A stretch of 64,000 bases of DNA from Streptomyces sp. NBC_01445 (GCF_035918235.1 NZ_CP109485.1:8773001-8837000); one strand, 5' to 3'; counted from the first letter of the stretch, positions 52,956-62,995 are shown. Numbers and translations: made by a program. Notes: generated from the sequence alone by a model not told the origin.

Positions 52956-53672
52956 GTGGACCACTTCCAGGCGTTGGGCGGGGACGGGTACGTGTCGGCA
53001 CAAGGTAGAAAGACGCAGGTCAACGGCACATGTGGTGGGGCACCATAGTTTTGGGCGGTGCTATGCGGGGAGCCACCATGAGGAGACGGTGAGCAGGGTC
53101 AAGTGCATCGCGCGTCGGCGTGTCGCGACAGGATGACGGCTGTGAGCCCCCCGTAGTCATTGGGCCAGGTGGATCAGACTGTCCGTCAGCGATCGGGGTC
53201 AGTGGATCGGGCCCGTCGTCAGGGAGCCGGGCCGGCGGATCGGACCCGGCGCCAAGGAGCGCGGCGGGCGCGGATCAGACTCTTCGTCAGCGATCGGGTG
53301 CGGACGGACCGGACTGGGCGTCAGGGACCTGGACGGGGCGGATCGGACCCGTCGTCAGCGAGATGGGTGGGTCGGGCTGGTGCGTTCGAGGGACTGGGTG
53401 CGCGCAGTCGTGTCGGGGCCGATCGGGTTGTGCCATAAGCGGTCCGCAAGCCGGAAATCAGGCAAATATCATGATGAAATGCCTGGTCAGGATCTGTGAC
53501 TCGCCTCCCGGCTGAGCCATTGGGGGCCGAGTGGGTGATAACCCGACTATCGGCCGGGCGGGCGGTTCGAGTGGTGTGCGGGTCACCTGTGGCCGACGGT
53601 TATCACGTCGGGGCCGGGTAAGTCGAGCTGACAAAGCGTCAGTGGCCTGGCCGCGGCGGAAGGACTTCGACG
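52956..53672. other. 717-base non-coding region
   Basis: I find no convincing gene here. Two overlapping open frames at 53120-53515 and 53160-53438 consist of translated degenerate repeats with no start signal. The segment holds the MHS gene promoter at its left side, the tandem repeat block in the middle and the ribosome binding site GGAAGG (53658-53663) of the secreted repeat protein at the right. Confidence 0.7.
53171..53400. repeat. Degenerate tandem repeat, 33-35 bp unit, six to seven copies
   Basis: Units begin with GGATC/GGACC at 53171, 53204, 53237, 53272, 53306, 53340 and about 53370. Each has the plan GGATCgGACccgtCGTCAGcGAtcGGG with changes, so adjacent copies differ in several bases and in length by one or two. 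The degenerate state suggests an old minisatellite rather than a recent duplication. Confidence 0.75.
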
Positions 53673-54722
53673 ATGCGTTCTGCTCGCATGCTCCTCGCTA
53701 CCGCGACGGCCACGGCTGCACTCGCCATGGCTGCTCCCGGTGCGTACGCAGTCGCCGCAGGCGACTGGGACAACGATGACTCTTCCTACAGCTCAGGGCA
53801 CGACAAGGACAGCAACCGCGGCGACGATCACGGCTCGGACAAGGGTGACCACGGCTCGGGCAAGGACGAGCGCGGCTCGGGCAAGGGCGGCTACGGCTCG
53901 GGCAAGGAAGAGCACGGCTCGGGCAAGGGCGGCTACGGCTCGGGCAAGAACGAGCGCGACGACTACGGCTCCGGCCACGGCAAGCCGCGTGGTGGCATGC
54001 ACACCGGTGGTGGCGCCCTCTCCATGGTGAAGGGTGACGACTGGAGCAAGGACGAGAACAAGAAGGGCGACTCGGGCGAGCGCGGGGACGAGCACGGCTC
54101 GGGCAAGGGCGGCTACGGCTCGGGCAAGGAGGAGCACGGCTCGGGCAAGGGCGGCTACGGCTCGGGCAAGGAGGAGCACGGCTCGGGCAAGGGCGGCTAC
54201 GGCTCGGGCAAGAACGAGCGCGACAACTACGGCAAGCCGAGTGGTGGCATCCACACCGGTGGCGGTGCGCTGACCACGGTGAAGGGCGACGACTGGAGCA
54301 AGGACGAGAACAAGAAGGGCGACTCGGGCGAGCACGGCTACCAGGGCGGCAAGGAGCGCGGCGACCAGGGCGGCAAGGAGCGCGGCGACGGCCGTGGCGG
54401 CAACTACGGCTCGGACCAGGGCAAGCCGCGTGGTGGCATCCACACCGGCGGCGGCGCCCTCACCGCGCTGAACGAGGACGACTGGACCAAGGACAAGGAG
54501 AAGTACGACCCGGAGAACTACAAGAACGACGGCAACGGCGAGGGCAAGGACTCGTGGGGCTCCGGCTCCGGGCGTGAGAAGCCCAGCGGCGGTATGCACA
54601 CCGGTGGCGGCGGGCTCGCCACGTCGCCGGGTGTCACGGCAGGCGGCATTGCGGTCCTCGCGGTCGCCGCGGCCGGCGCCTTCGCGCTGCGCCGTAAGAG
54701 CGCGTCCGACCGCGCGTCCTGA
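53673..54722 (+). CDS. Secreted Gly/Lys/Ser-rich repeat protein with a membrane-anchor tail, probable class F sortase substrate
   Basis: A 349-residue precursor. A signal peptide (MRSARMLLATATATAALAMA, cleavage after AYA near residue 26) leads to a hydrophilic repeat region. A 14-residue unit GSGKGGYGSGKEEH occurs in two blocks, and a larger module with KP[RS]GG[MI]HTGGGAL followed by VKGDDWSKDENKKGDSGE occurs at about 53979, 54231 and 54420. A fourth KPSGGMHTGGGGLA (from 54578) is followed by a hydrophobic segment (GGIAVLAVAAAGAFAL) and RRKS, a tripartite cell-wall sorting layout. The sortase gene follows. Function is unknown; surface display or a matrix protein is plausible. Confidence 0.85.
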   Translation: MRSARMLLATATATAALAMAAPGAYAVAAGDWDNDDSSYSSGHDKDSNRGDDHGSDKGDHGSGKDERGSGKGGYGSGKEEHGSGKGGYGSGKNERDDYGSGHGKPRGGMHTGGGALSMVKGDDWSKDENKKGDSGERGDEHGSGKGGYGSGKEEHGSGKGGYGSGKEEHGSGKGGYGSGKNERDNYGKPSGGIHTGGGALTTVKGDDWSKDENKKGDSGEHGYQGGKERGDQGGKERGDGRGGNYGSDQGKPRGGIHTGGGALTALNEDDWTKDKEKYDPENYKNDGNGEGKDSWGSGSGREKPSGGMHTGGGGLATSPGVTAGGIAVLAVAAAGAFALRRKSASDRAS

Positions 54723-54742
54723 CCGGCGGTGCCTGTCATAGC

Positions 54743-54795
54743 AGCCGGGGCCGCCGCGTCAACACGTCGCGGCGGCCCGGCTGGCTTTCTTTTTT
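54743..54795 (+). terminator. Intrinsic terminator with T tract
   Basis: Bases 54743-54758 pair with 54768-54782, with one bulged G, and are followed by TTTCTTTTTT at about 54786-54795. This is one of the few classical U-tract terminators in the window and separates the repeat protein from the sortase gene, although read-through is possible. Confidence 0.82.
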
Positions 54796-54926
54796 GCCCA
54801 GTTCTCTCTTGAAGTCCCCGATTCTGTGCACGGTCCCGGACGGCTTGCGCTGTTGCCGGACTCTTTTGCTGTTTCCGATCTTCTTGCGCTGTTCCAGATC
54901 TGCTCGTTCCAGTGAGGTGGTGCCAG

Positions 54927-55682
54927 ATGGCAGCCCGGTTGCCTTCCCCCGATCAGACCGAGTCCGCGCCACGCGAGCGCCGCTCCCGCCGCGGCCCATG
55001 GATCGTGTGGTCCGTCGGAATCGTCGTTCTGCTGGTGAGCCTGTTCGGCGGTCAGGAGGAGACGTCCGACATCACCGATTCCTCCGGCGCTTCGCGTCCC
55101 GCGGTGGAGCTCGCGCCGTCCTCGGAGCCCGCTCTGCCCGATCCGCCTACTCTTCCCGCTCTGCCCGTTCCGCCCACAGAGCCCGCGGCGCCCGCAGAGC
55201 CCGCGGCGCCGGCGCCCGTCGGAAAGCATCTGCCGCGGGCGAATCCCACGCGGCTGCTCATCCCGAAGATCGGCGTGGACGCCCCCTTCACCCGCCTCAC
55301 CATCGGCCCCACGGGCCAGCTCCAGCCCCCGCCCGCCGCCAACACGAACCTGGTCGGCTGGCAGGCCGACGGCGTGTCCCCGGGCGAGACCGGTACCGCG
55401 ATCATCGCCGGGCATGTCGACACGAAGACGTCCGCCGCGGTGTTCGCCAGCCTCAGGGCTCTGAAGACGGGGGACACCTTCACCGTCAAGAGGGACGACT
55501 CGAGCACGGCCTCCTTCGTGGTCGACAGCGTCGAGACGTTCGCGAAGAACGCCTTCCCCAACGAGCGCGTGTACGGGGACACGCCCCAGGCCCAGGTCCG
55601 GCTGATCACCTGCGCCGGGGCGTACGACCACGGCAAGAAGGACTACACCGACAACCTGGTGGTCTTCGCCCATCTTGTCTGA
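54927..55682 (+). CDS. Class F sortase
   Basis: A 251-residue membrane-anchored transpeptidase. One N-terminal membrane segment (WIVWSVGIVVLLVSLFGG, about residues 31-48) is followed by a Pro/Ala-rich spacer (residues 60-105) and the sortase barrel (ANPTRLLIPKIGVDAPFTRLTIGPTGQLQPPP). The catalytic His163 is in IIAGHVDTKT and Cys229 in VRLITCAGAYD, followed by YTDNLVVFAHLV. ATG 54927 has GAGGTGG at 54915-54921; GTG 54912 is less likely. It lies directly behind a protein with a sorting-signal-like tail, so it probably attaches that protein to the cell wall. Confidence 0.88.
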   Translation: MAARLPSPDQTESAPRERRSRRGPWIVWSVGIVVLLVSLFGGQEETSDITDSSGASRPAVELAPSSEPALPDPPTLPALPVPPTEPAAPAEPAAPAPVGKHLPRANPTRLLIPKIGVDAPFTRLTIGPTGQLQPPPAANTNLVGWQADGVSPGETGTAIIAGHVDTKTSAAVFASLRALKTGDTFTVKRDDSSTASFVVDSVETFAKNAFPNERVYGDTPQAQVRLITCAGAYDHGKKDYTDNLVVFAHLV

Positions 55683-55701
55683 GGCCGTGGGGAGTTGGTT
55701 G

Positions 55702-57387
55702 TCAGTCCCGGTCCAGGACTCCCATGAGAGCGTCCCGCAGTTCCTTCCCGGGATCCGCCGACGGCCCTTCGGACCGCCACGCGACGAACCCGTCGGGGCG
55801 GACGAGGACCGCACCGCCCGGGGCGACGCCATGGGCCTCGGCCCAGTCCACGTCGCCCACGGGGTTCAGCTCCGCGTCGGGCCCACTGCCGATGCGGTAC
55901 GAGTCGAGCGGGACGGCCAGCCGTTGTGCGATGGCCGTCCCCGCGGTGTGCCACGCGCCGTCGCCACCCCCGGAGCTCAGGAGCACCAGCGACCTCTCGT
56001 ACAGGTCGAGGCTGGAGATCCGGGTGTCGGCGCGGTGCAGCCACATGTGGGGCGCGCGGCTCCCGGGTTCGCCCGTCAGCCGCATGCCCTCGGGTACGAC
56101 CGGCGTCGCGGGGTCGACGCCGAGGACCGCGCCGCGCGGATAGCGGTAGCCCAGCGCCACATTGAGGATGCCGCCCTTCTTGCCGCCGGGGCCGCCAGGA
56201 CCACCAGGGCCGCCGGCGCCGCCGGCTTCCGGGCCAGGGGTGTATCCCGGGTGGCTGTGCTCGACCGATCGCGACGAGGCGCGGGCACTCGTCGCCTCCG
56301 CGACGGGCCGGCGCTCCAGGTCATAGGACTCCAGCAGACCGGGACCTGCCCAGCCGCCCAGCACAGCGGCCAGCTTCCAGGCGAGGTTGTGCGCGTCCTG
56401 GATACCGGTGTTGGACCCGAACGCCCCGGTGGGGGACATCTCGTGGGCCGAGTCGCCGGCGAGGAACACCCGCCCGTCCGAGTACCGTTCGGCGACCCGC
56501 TCGGCGGCGTGCCAGGCGGCCCTGCCGGTGATCTGCACGTCGAGGTCCGGGACTCCGGTGGCGCGCCTGATGTGTTCCGTGCACCGCTCGTCGGTGAACT
56601 CCTCGATCGTCTCCCCGTTCTCGGGGTGCCAGGGAGCGTGGAACACCCAGTGCTCGCGGTTGTCGACCGGCAGGAGCGCGCCGTCGGCCTCCGGGTTCGT
56701 GAGGTAGCACACGATGAAGCGCCGGTCGCCGACGAAGTCCGCGAGGCCGCGCGAGGTGAACGTGACGCTCACATTGTGGAACAGGTCGCCCGGGCCGCTC
56801 TGCCCGATGGCGAGCCGCTCGCGGACGGGGCTGCGCGGCCCGTCCGCCGCGACGAGGTACTTCGCCCGGACGGTGGTGTGCTCGCCCGTGTCGCGGCTCT
56901 TGAGCTGTGCGGTCACGCCCTCGGCGTCCTGCTCGAACGACATCAGTTCCGTGTGGAACCGCAGGTCCCCGCCCAACTCCCGTGCGCTGTCCAGGAGTAC
57001 GGGTTCGAGGTCGTTCTGGCTGCACAGGCACCATGCGCCGGGGCTGAAGCGGGCGAGCCCGCCCCCGGGGTCGATCTCCTTGAACAGCCACTCGCCGGCG
57101 TCGCCCACCAGGGTCGGTGTCTGCAGGATGCCGTGGTTGTCGGCCAGGACCGACGCGGCGTCCTCGATGCGCTGCTGGACTCCGGCGACCCGGAACAGCT
57201 CCATGGTCCGCACGTTGTTGCCGCGCCCGCGTGGATGGATCGATGTGCCCGAGTGGCGCTCCACGAGCATGTGCGGGACGCCGAGACGCCCCAGGAACAG
57301 CGAGGTCGACAGGCCCACCAGGGAGCCGCCGACTATGAGTACCGGCACGTCCTGAGTGCCCTCCGGGGCCTCTTCCGATCGGTTCAT
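55702..57387 (-). CDS. FAD-dependent aromatic hydroxylase of the spore pigment cluster (WhiE ORFVIII-like)
   Basis: A 561-residue class A flavoprotein monooxygenase. VLIVGGSLVGLSTSLFLGRLGVPHMLVERH is the FAD Rossmann motif, AKYLVAADGPRSPVRERLAI the DG motif, and GRVFLAGDSAHEMSPTGAFGSNTGIQDAHNLAWKLAAVL the GD motif. The C-terminal thioredoxin-like domain is typical of polyketide hydroxylases. It is divergent from the PKS genes, as WhiE ORFVIII is, and would hydroxylate the aromatic polyketide. A Gly-rich loop (AGGAGGPGGPGGPGGKKGG, coded about 56168-56230) is an unusual insertion in the linker. Confidence 0.9.
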   Translation of the reverse strand: MNRSEEAPEGTQDVPVLIVGGSLVGLSTSLFLGRLGVPHMLVERHSGTSIHPRGRGNNVRTMELFRVAGVQQRIEDAASVLADNHGILQTPTLVGDAGEWLFKEIDPGGGLARFSPGAWCLCSQNDLEPVLLDSARELGGDLRFHTELMSFEQDAEGVTAQLKSRDTGEHTTVRAKYLVAADGPRSPVRERLAIGQSGPGDLFHNVSVTFTSRGLADFVGDRRFIVCYLTNPEADGALLPVDNREHWVFHAPWHPENGETIEEFTDERCTEHIRRATGVPDLDVQITGRAAWHAAERVAERYSDGRVFLAGDSAHEMSPTGAFGSNTGIQDAHNLAWKLAAVLGGWAGPGLLESYDLERRPVAEATSARASSRSVEHSHPGYTPGPEAGGAGGPGGPGGPGGKKGGILNVALGYRYPRGAVLGVDPATPVVPEGMRLTGEPGSRAPHMWLHRADTRISSLDLYERSLVLLSSGGGDGAWHTAGTAIAQRLAVPLDSYRIGSGPDAELNPVGDVDWAEAHGVAPGGAVLVRPDGFVAWRSEGPSADPGKELRDALMGVLDRD

Positions 57388-57466
57388 TCTTGCCTCCAGC
57401 CGCAGCGGCGACCTGGGTCAGTGGTTGGGATCACAGTCCATGCCTCCCCGTGCCGCTTCGCCCCCC

Positions 57467-57545
57467 GGAGCACCCGGACGGGTGCTCCCCTCACCCGTAC
57501 GGCGCTTGGGGATCGCGCCCGCCGGGGGGCCGATCAACGATCGGC
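57467..57545. promoter_or_regulatory. Two inverted repeats in the divergent spore pigment promoter region
   Basis: GGAGCACCCG at 57467-57476 is mirrored by CGGGTGCTCC at 57479-57488 around GA, and GCCGATC at 57529-57535 is mirrored by GATCGGC at 57539-57545 around AAC. They lie in the 230-base gap between the hydroxylase and the first PKS operon gene and are candidate operators. The second is about 73 bases from the SchA/CurD gene start. Confidence 0.6.
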
Positions 57546-57617
57546 TCATGCGACCCCGGCATTTCGGACGCGGTGGTCGTTCTTGAACTTCTGCCAAGAA
57601 GAGGAGAGGTGTGCCGT

Positions 57618-58745
57618 ATGACCCCGATCTCAGGACGCATATCGCAGTCGGCCTTCGACGGCTCCAGGCTGCGAGTGATCCTTCTGCTCGATCTGTACGA
57701 GGGAGCCCAGCAGCAGTTCCTGGACGCGTACGAGCACATGCGCAATCAGGTCGCGTCCGTGCCCGGTCACCTCAGTGACCAGCTCTGCCAGTCGATCGAG
57801 AACCCCTCGCAGTGGCTCATCACCAGCGAGTGGGAGAGCGCCCCGCCCTTCCTCGCGTGGGTGAACAGCGAGGAGCACGTCGAGACCGTCCGGCCGATGC
57901 ACAGCTGCGTCAAGGACACCAGGTCGATGCGCTACAGCATCCTCCGGGAGACCAACCCCGCCGAGCCGGTCACGCCGGCGCCGGCGCCGGCGGCGAACGC
58001 GGTGGCGGCCCGGGTGGGGGACGGCGCGGCGCGCCACGCCCTCACCTTCACCGTCAAGCCGGGCTCCGAGTCGAAGGTCGCGGAGATCCTGGCCGGTTAC
58101 CAGTCGCCCCAGGCCCAGGTCGATGACACCACACGCCTGCGCCGCACCTCGCTCTTCATGCACGGCAACCGCGTCGTGCGGGCCGTGGAGGTCGAGGGCG
58201 ACCTCCTCGCCGCGCTGCGCCACGTCGCCCGTCAGCCCGAGGTACAGGCGGTCGAGGAAGCCATCAACCCCTATCTCGAACAGCACCGGGACCTGACCGA
58301 CCCCGAGTCGGCGCGCGTGTTCTTCACCCGGGCCGCGCTCCCGGCCGTCCACCACGTCGTGTCCGACATTCCGGTACCGACCGGCCTGCGGCGTCACGCC
58401 CTGTACTACCCGGCCAAGAAGGGCCGCGGGATGGACCTGGCCCGGCTGCTCGCCGAGCAGGACGCGGCCGCGGCGGACGCCCCGGGCAACCCGGTGTACG
58501 GCAGCACCGTCTTCCAGCGCGACGACATCGTGGTGCGTCTCATCGACATCACGGGTGAGCTCGACGCCGACCCCGTCGCCTCCCTCGGCCTCAGCGGCGC
58601 GAAGAAGTGCGAGGAGCTCGAGAAGCTCCTCGACGGCGCGGCCATCGGCGTCGAGGGCTCCCTGCAGACGGAGCGCAACATCAACCGGCTTCTGTCGCAC
58701 GCCGACATGATGCCCATCACCGACCGCAGCTCGGCGGGTTCCTGA
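57618..58745 (+). CDS. SchA/CurD-like spore pigment protein (WhiE ORFI-like)
   Basis: A 375-residue protein made of repeated ferredoxin-like (ABM/dimeric barrel) units: [57 protein letters not shown] near the start and two SchA/CurD units later ([90 protein letters not shown]). Its exact role in pigment formation is not settled; it may be a cyclase-like or transport/retention factor. ATG 57618 has GAGGAGAGG at 57601-57609. Confidence 0.85.
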   Translation: MTPISGRISQSAFDGSRLRVILLLDLYEGAQQQFLDAYEHMRNQVASVPGHLSDQLCQSIENPSQWLITSEWESAPPFLAWVNSEEHVETVRPMHSCVKDTRSMRYSILRETNPAEPVTPAPAPAANAVAARVGDGAARHALTFTVKPGSESKVAEILAGYQSPQAQVDDTTRLRRTSLFMHGNRVVRAVEVEGDLLAALRHVARQPEVQAVEEAINPYLEQHRDLTDPESARVFFTRAALPAVHHVVSDIPVPTGLRRHALYYPAKKGRGMDLARLLAEQDAAAADAPGNPVYGSTVFQRDDIVVRLIDITGELDADPVASLGLSGAKKCEELEKLLDGAAIGVEGSLQTERNINRLLSHADMMPITDRSSAGS

Positions 58746-58812
58746 CGGACAACCGCGGGGTGTCCGTGGGCAAGGGCCCCGGACGCCACCGCCGCACCCG
58801 GAGGTATCAACC

Positions 58813-59292
58813 ATGATCAAGAATCCACGCATCGTGGACCTGAGCGATACGGAGCCCAACCGCCGGCGAGGAGGTGATCTGCGGGCCATGCTCACGCCCG
58901 CGACGGTCGGCTCCACCAGTGGCTTCATGGGCCTGGCCCTCGTCCAGCCCGGCGAGCGCATCGGCGAGCACTACCACCCGTACTCGGAGGAGTTCGTCTA
59001 CGTCGTCAACGGCGCCCTCGAGGTGGACCTGGACGGCGAGACGTATGAACTCCGCCCGGATCAGGGCCTGTTGATCCCGATCAACATGCGCCATCGCTTC
59101 CGCAACGTCGGCGACGTGGAGGCCCGTATGGTCTTCCACCTCGGCCCGCTCGCCCCGCGCCCCAGCCTCGGCCACGTCGACACGGAGGAGACCGAGGGCG
59201 CCGAAGCCGGACCCGGGTTCATCACCGGTGGCCCGGACCTGACGGCGCCAGGACACGGACGGCCGTCCGAGCGTAGTGGGGCCATAACGTGA
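58813..59292 (+). CDS. Cupin domain protein of the spore pigment cluster (WhiE ORFII-like)
   Basis: A 159-residue small cupin. The motif 1 region is [29 protein letters not shown] and motif 2 is [30 protein letters not shown], with metal-binding His residues in both. In whiE clusters this gene stands second, and its product probably assists cyclisation or oxidation. The stop overlaps the start of the KS-alpha gene by 4 bases. The C-terminal tail ([18 protein letters not shown]) is low complexity. Confidence 0.88.
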   Translation: MIKNPRIVDLSDTEPNRRRGGDLRAMLTPATVGSTSGFMGLALVQPGERIGEHYHPYSEEFVYVVNGALEVDLDGETYELRPDQGLLIPINMRHRFRNVGDVEARMVFHLGPLAPRPSLGHVDTEETEGAEAGPGFITGGPDLTAPGHGRPSERSGAIT

Positions 59293-60557
59293 CCCGGCGG
59301 GTGGCTGTCACCGGTGTCGGTGTAGTCGCCCCGGGTGGTATCGGGGCGAGCGCGTTCTGGGACCTTCTCGCCAACGGCCGTACCGCGACCCGCGGCATCA
59401 CGCTCTTCGACCCGGTGGGCCTGCGCTCACGCATCGCCGCCGAATGCGACCTGGACCCGCTCGCGCACGGGCTCGACCCGGAGCTGGTCGAACACGCAGA
59501 CCGGTACATTCAGTTCGCCGTCATCGCCGCCGGCGAAGCCGTCAAGGACTCCGGAATCGACACCGGAGTCGAAGACCCCTGGCGCATCGGAGTCTCGCTC
59601 GGCAGCGCCATCGGCGGCACCACCCGCCTGGAGCAGGACTACGTGCGGGTCAGCGAGGGCGGGAAGCGGTGGGACGTCGACCACCGCGCGGCCGAACCGA
59701 AACTCCACATGGCGTTCTCGCCGAGCACACTCGCCTCGGTCGTCGCCGAACAGTTCGGTGCCCAGGGCCCGGTGCAGACGGTATCCACCGGCTGCACCTC
59801 CGGGCTCGATGCGGTCGGCTACGCCTTCCACACCATCGAGGAAGGCCGCGCCGACATCTGCATAGCCGGGGCGTCGGACTCGCCGATCTCCCCGATCACG
59901 ATGGCGTGCTTCGACGCCATCAAGGCGACGTCGCCCAACAACGACGATCCCGAGCACGCCTCCCGCCCCTTCGACGCCGAGCGCAATGGTTTCGTGATGG
60001 GCGAGGGCGCCGCGGTGCTCGTCCTGGAGGACTACGAGCACGCCCGTGCGCGAGGCGCGCACATCTACTGCGAGCTCAGTGGCTACGCCACCTACGGCAA
60101 CGCCTACCACATGACCGGTCTCACCAGCGAAGGCCTGGAGATGGCCCGGGCGATCGACAACGCGCTCGGCCAGGCCCGCCTCGATCCCACGCTGATCGAC
60201 TACGTCAACGCCCACGGTTCGGGCACCAGACAGAACGACCGGCACGAGACGGCCGCGGTCAAGGTGTCCCTGGGAGCTCACGCCTACGAGACACCCATGA
60301 GTTCCATCAAATCCATGGTGGGCCACTCCTTGGGAGCGATCGGCGCGATAGAGGTGGTCGCCTGCGTCCTTGCCATGAAGCACCAGGTGGTGCCGCCCAC
60401 GGCGAACTACGAGACCCCAGACCCCGAGTGCGACCTCGACTACGTACCGCGCACCGCACGTCCGCGAAAACTGCGGAACGTTCTCTCCGTCGGCAGCGGA
60501 TTCGGCGGATTCCAGTCCGCGGTGCTCCTGACCGAGACAGGTGGGAGGACACGATGA
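59289..60557 (+). CDS. Ketosynthase alpha subunit of the spore pigment type II PKS (WhiE ORFIII-like)
   Basis: A 422-residue condensing enzyme with active-site Cys169 in [18 protein letters not shown], His in [16 protein letters not shown] and [11 protein letters not shown]. With the KS-beta partner it builds the polyketide chain from malonyl units bound to the ACP. GTG 59289 overlaps the cupin stop, and its own stop overlaps the KS-beta start by 4 bases, giving 1:1 coupled synthesis. The product is probably the grey or brown spore pigment, a long-chain aromatic polyketide. Confidence 0.94.
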   Translation: MTRRVAVTGVGVVAPGGIGASAFWDLLANGRTATRGITLFDPVGLRSRIAAECDLDPLAHGLDPELVEHADRYIQFAVIAAGEAVKDSGIDTGVEDPWRIGVSLGSAIGGTTRLEQDYVRVSEGGKRWDVDHRAAEPKLHMAFSPSTLASVVAEQFGAQGPVQTVSTGCTSGLDAVGYAFHTIEEGRADICIAGASDSPISPITMACFDAIKATSPNNDDPEHASRPFDAERNGFVMGEGAAVLVLEDYEHARARGAHIYCELSGYATYGNAYHMTGLTSEGLEMARAIDNALGQARLDPTLIDYVNAHGSGTRQNDRHETAAVKVSLGAHAYETPMSSIKSMVGHSLGAIGAIEVVACVLAMKHQVVPPTANYETPDPECDLDYVPRTARPRKLRNVLSVGSGFGGFQSAVLLTETGGRTR

Positions 60558-61801
60558 GAACGGAACGCGCCCGAGGCGCGGCCATCACCGGGATCGGTGT
60601 GATCGCGCCCAACGGACTGCACGCCGAGGCGTACTGGAAATCCGTCCGGGAGGGCCTCGGCGCCCTGGACCGGATCACCCGCGAAGGATGCGAGAACCTG
60701 CCGCTCCGCGTCGGGGGTGAGGTCCGCGGCTTCGATCCCGCGGGCCTCATCGAGGAGCGGTTCCTCGTCCAGACGGACCGGTTCACCCACTTCGGCATGG
60801 CCGCCGCGGCGCTCGCCCTCGACGAGGCGGGCCTCAGCCGCGGAGACCCCGCGGAGCCGTACTCCATCGGCGTGGTCACCGCGGCCGGTTCCGGCGGCGG
60901 CGAGTTCGGGCAGCGGGAGCTCCAGAAGCTGTGGGGCCAGGGCTCCAAGTTCGTGGGCCCCTACCAGTCCATCGCCTGGTTCTACGCGGCCAGCACCGGA
61001 CAGATCTCGATCTGGAGCGGCTTCAAGGGGCCGTGCGGAGTGGTCGCGAGCGACGAGGCGGGCGGCCTGGACGCCATCGCGCACGCGGCCCGCACCGTAC
61101 GGCGCGGCACCGGCGCCATGGTGGTCGGATCCGCCGAGGCACCCCTCGCCCCGTACTCGATGGTGTGCCAGCTCGGATACCCCGAGCTCAGCACCGCCGA
61201 GGACCCCGACCGGGCCTACCTGCCCTTCACCTCGGGAGCCCGTGGATTCGCGCCCGCCGAGGGCGGCGCGATGCTCGTCGTCGAGGACGAGACCCGTGCC
61301 CGCGAGCGGGGGGCGGACATCCGGGCCGTGGTGGCCGGCCACTCGGCCACCTTCACCGGCGCCTCCCAGTGGGAGGAGTCCCGCGAGGGGCTCGCCCGCG
61401 CGATCAAGGGCGCCCTCGACGAGGCGGGCTGCGCCCCCGAGGAGATCGACGTCGTCTTCGCCGACGCCATGGGCGTCCCGGCGGCGGACCGCGCCGAGGC
61501 GCTGGCCATCGCCGACGTCCTGGGTGCACACGGCAGGCGTGTACCCGTCACGGCACCCAAGACCGGTACGGGCCGGGCCTACTGCGCGGCGCCCGTCCTG
61601 GACGTCGTGTCCGCCGTCTTCGCCATGGAGAACGGCCTCGTACCCCCCACCCCCAACGTGTTCGACATCTGCCACGACCTCGACCTGGTGATGTCTCGCG
61701 CTCGCCCCGCCGAGCTGCACACGGCCCTGGTCCTCAGCAGGGGACTCATGGGCTCCAACGCGGCGCTGGTAGTGCGCCGCGGTGGCGACTCCGCCCGGTA
61801 A
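60554..61801 (+). CDS. Ketosynthase beta/chain length factor of the spore pigment PKS (WhiE ORFIV-like)
   Basis: A 415-residue KS-fold partner. The position of the KS-alpha cysteine carries Glu168 ([21 protein letters not shown]) rather than the Gln usual in chain-length factors of antibiotic clusters; this feature should be compared with other spore pigment proteins. The protein decarboxylates malonyl-ACP for chain start and sets the length of the chain. ATG 60554 is coupled to the KS-alpha gene by a 4-base overlap. Confidence 0.93.
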   Translation: MRTERARGAAITGIGVIAPNGLHAEAYWKSVREGLGALDRITREGCENLPLRVGGEVRGFDPAGLIEERFLVQTDRFTHFGMAAAALALDEAGLSRGDPAEPYSIGVVTAAGSGGGEFGQRELQKLWGQGSKFVGPYQSIAWFYAASTGQISIWSGFKGPCGVVASDEAGGLDAIAHAARTVRRGTGAMVVGSAEAPLAPYSMVCQLGYPELSTAEDPDRAYLPFTSGARGFAPAEGGAMLVVEDETRARERGADIRAVVAGHSATFTGASQWEESREGLARAIKGALDEAGCAPEEIDVVFADAMGVPAADRAEALAIADVLGAHGRRVPVTAPKTGTGRAYCAAPVLDVVSAVFAMENGLVPPTPNVFDICHDLDLVMSRARPAELHTALVLSRGLMGSNAALVVRRGGDSAR

Positions 61802-61828
61802 CGACCGGGCGGGAAGGAGAACACCCGC

Positions 61829-62567
<739 letters not shown>

Positions 62568-62591
62568 TCGCCGGCCCGGAAAGGAAACCCG

Positions 62592-62924
62592 ATGCATCAC
62601 GCCCTGATCGTCGCCCGCATGGCGCCCGGTTCGGCGCCGGCGATCTCCGACGTGTTCGCCGCCTCCGACCGAGGTGAGCTCCCGCACCTGATCGGTGTCA
62701 ACCGACGCAGCCTCTTCCAGTTCGGTGACGTGTATCTGCACCTCATCGAGTCCGACGAGGACCCGGCGCCCGTCATCGCGAAGGTGGCCGGGCACCCCGA
62801 GTTCCGCAGTGTCAGCGATCAGCTGTCGGCGTACGTCAGCGCGTACGACCCCGAGACATGGCGCAGCCCCAAGGACGCCATGGCGCACCGCTTCTACCAC
62901 TGGGACCGTAACAACCCCTCCTGA
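62592..62924 (+). CDS. TcmI-family polyketide cyclase (WhiE ORFVII-like)
   Basis: A 110-residue ferredoxin-like cyclase (HHALIVARMAPGSAPAISDVFAASDRGELPHLIGVNRRSLFQFGDVYLHLIESDED) that closes the last ring(s) in tetracenomycin and spore pigment pathways. The conserved His of KDAMAHRFYHW lies at the C-terminus. GGAAAGGAAA precedes ATG 62592. It is the last gene of the PKS operon, ending at the large hairpin at 62935. Confidence 0.92.
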   Translation: MHHALIVARMAPGSAPAISDVFAASDRGELPHLIGVNRRSLFQFGDVYLHLIESDEDPAPVIAKVAGHPEFRSVSDQLSAYVSAYDPETWRSPKDAMAHRFYHWDRNNPS

Positions 62925-62934
62925 GTGAGGGCAC

Positions 62935-62995
62935 GACACAACCCGAGGCCGCCGGTCCCGCGTCAGACGCGGAGCCGGCGGCCTCGGGTTGTGTC
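62935..62995. terminator. Large bidirectional hairpin terminator
   Basis: Bases 62935-62955 pair exactly with 62975-62995 (21 bp), and the interior 62958-62963 pairs with 62967-62972, giving a nearly continuous stem of about 27 bp. It lies between the convergent cyclase and methyltransferase genes and probably stops transcription from both. Confidence 0.88.

Noticed and set aside
53171..53400. CRISPR array
   Set aside because: Units are contiguous, degenerate and without unique spacers, and there are no cas genes.
53120..53515. Open frames across the tandem repeat block
   Set aside because: They translate the repeat in several frames without a ribosome binding site or recognisable protein; the repeat itself explains them.
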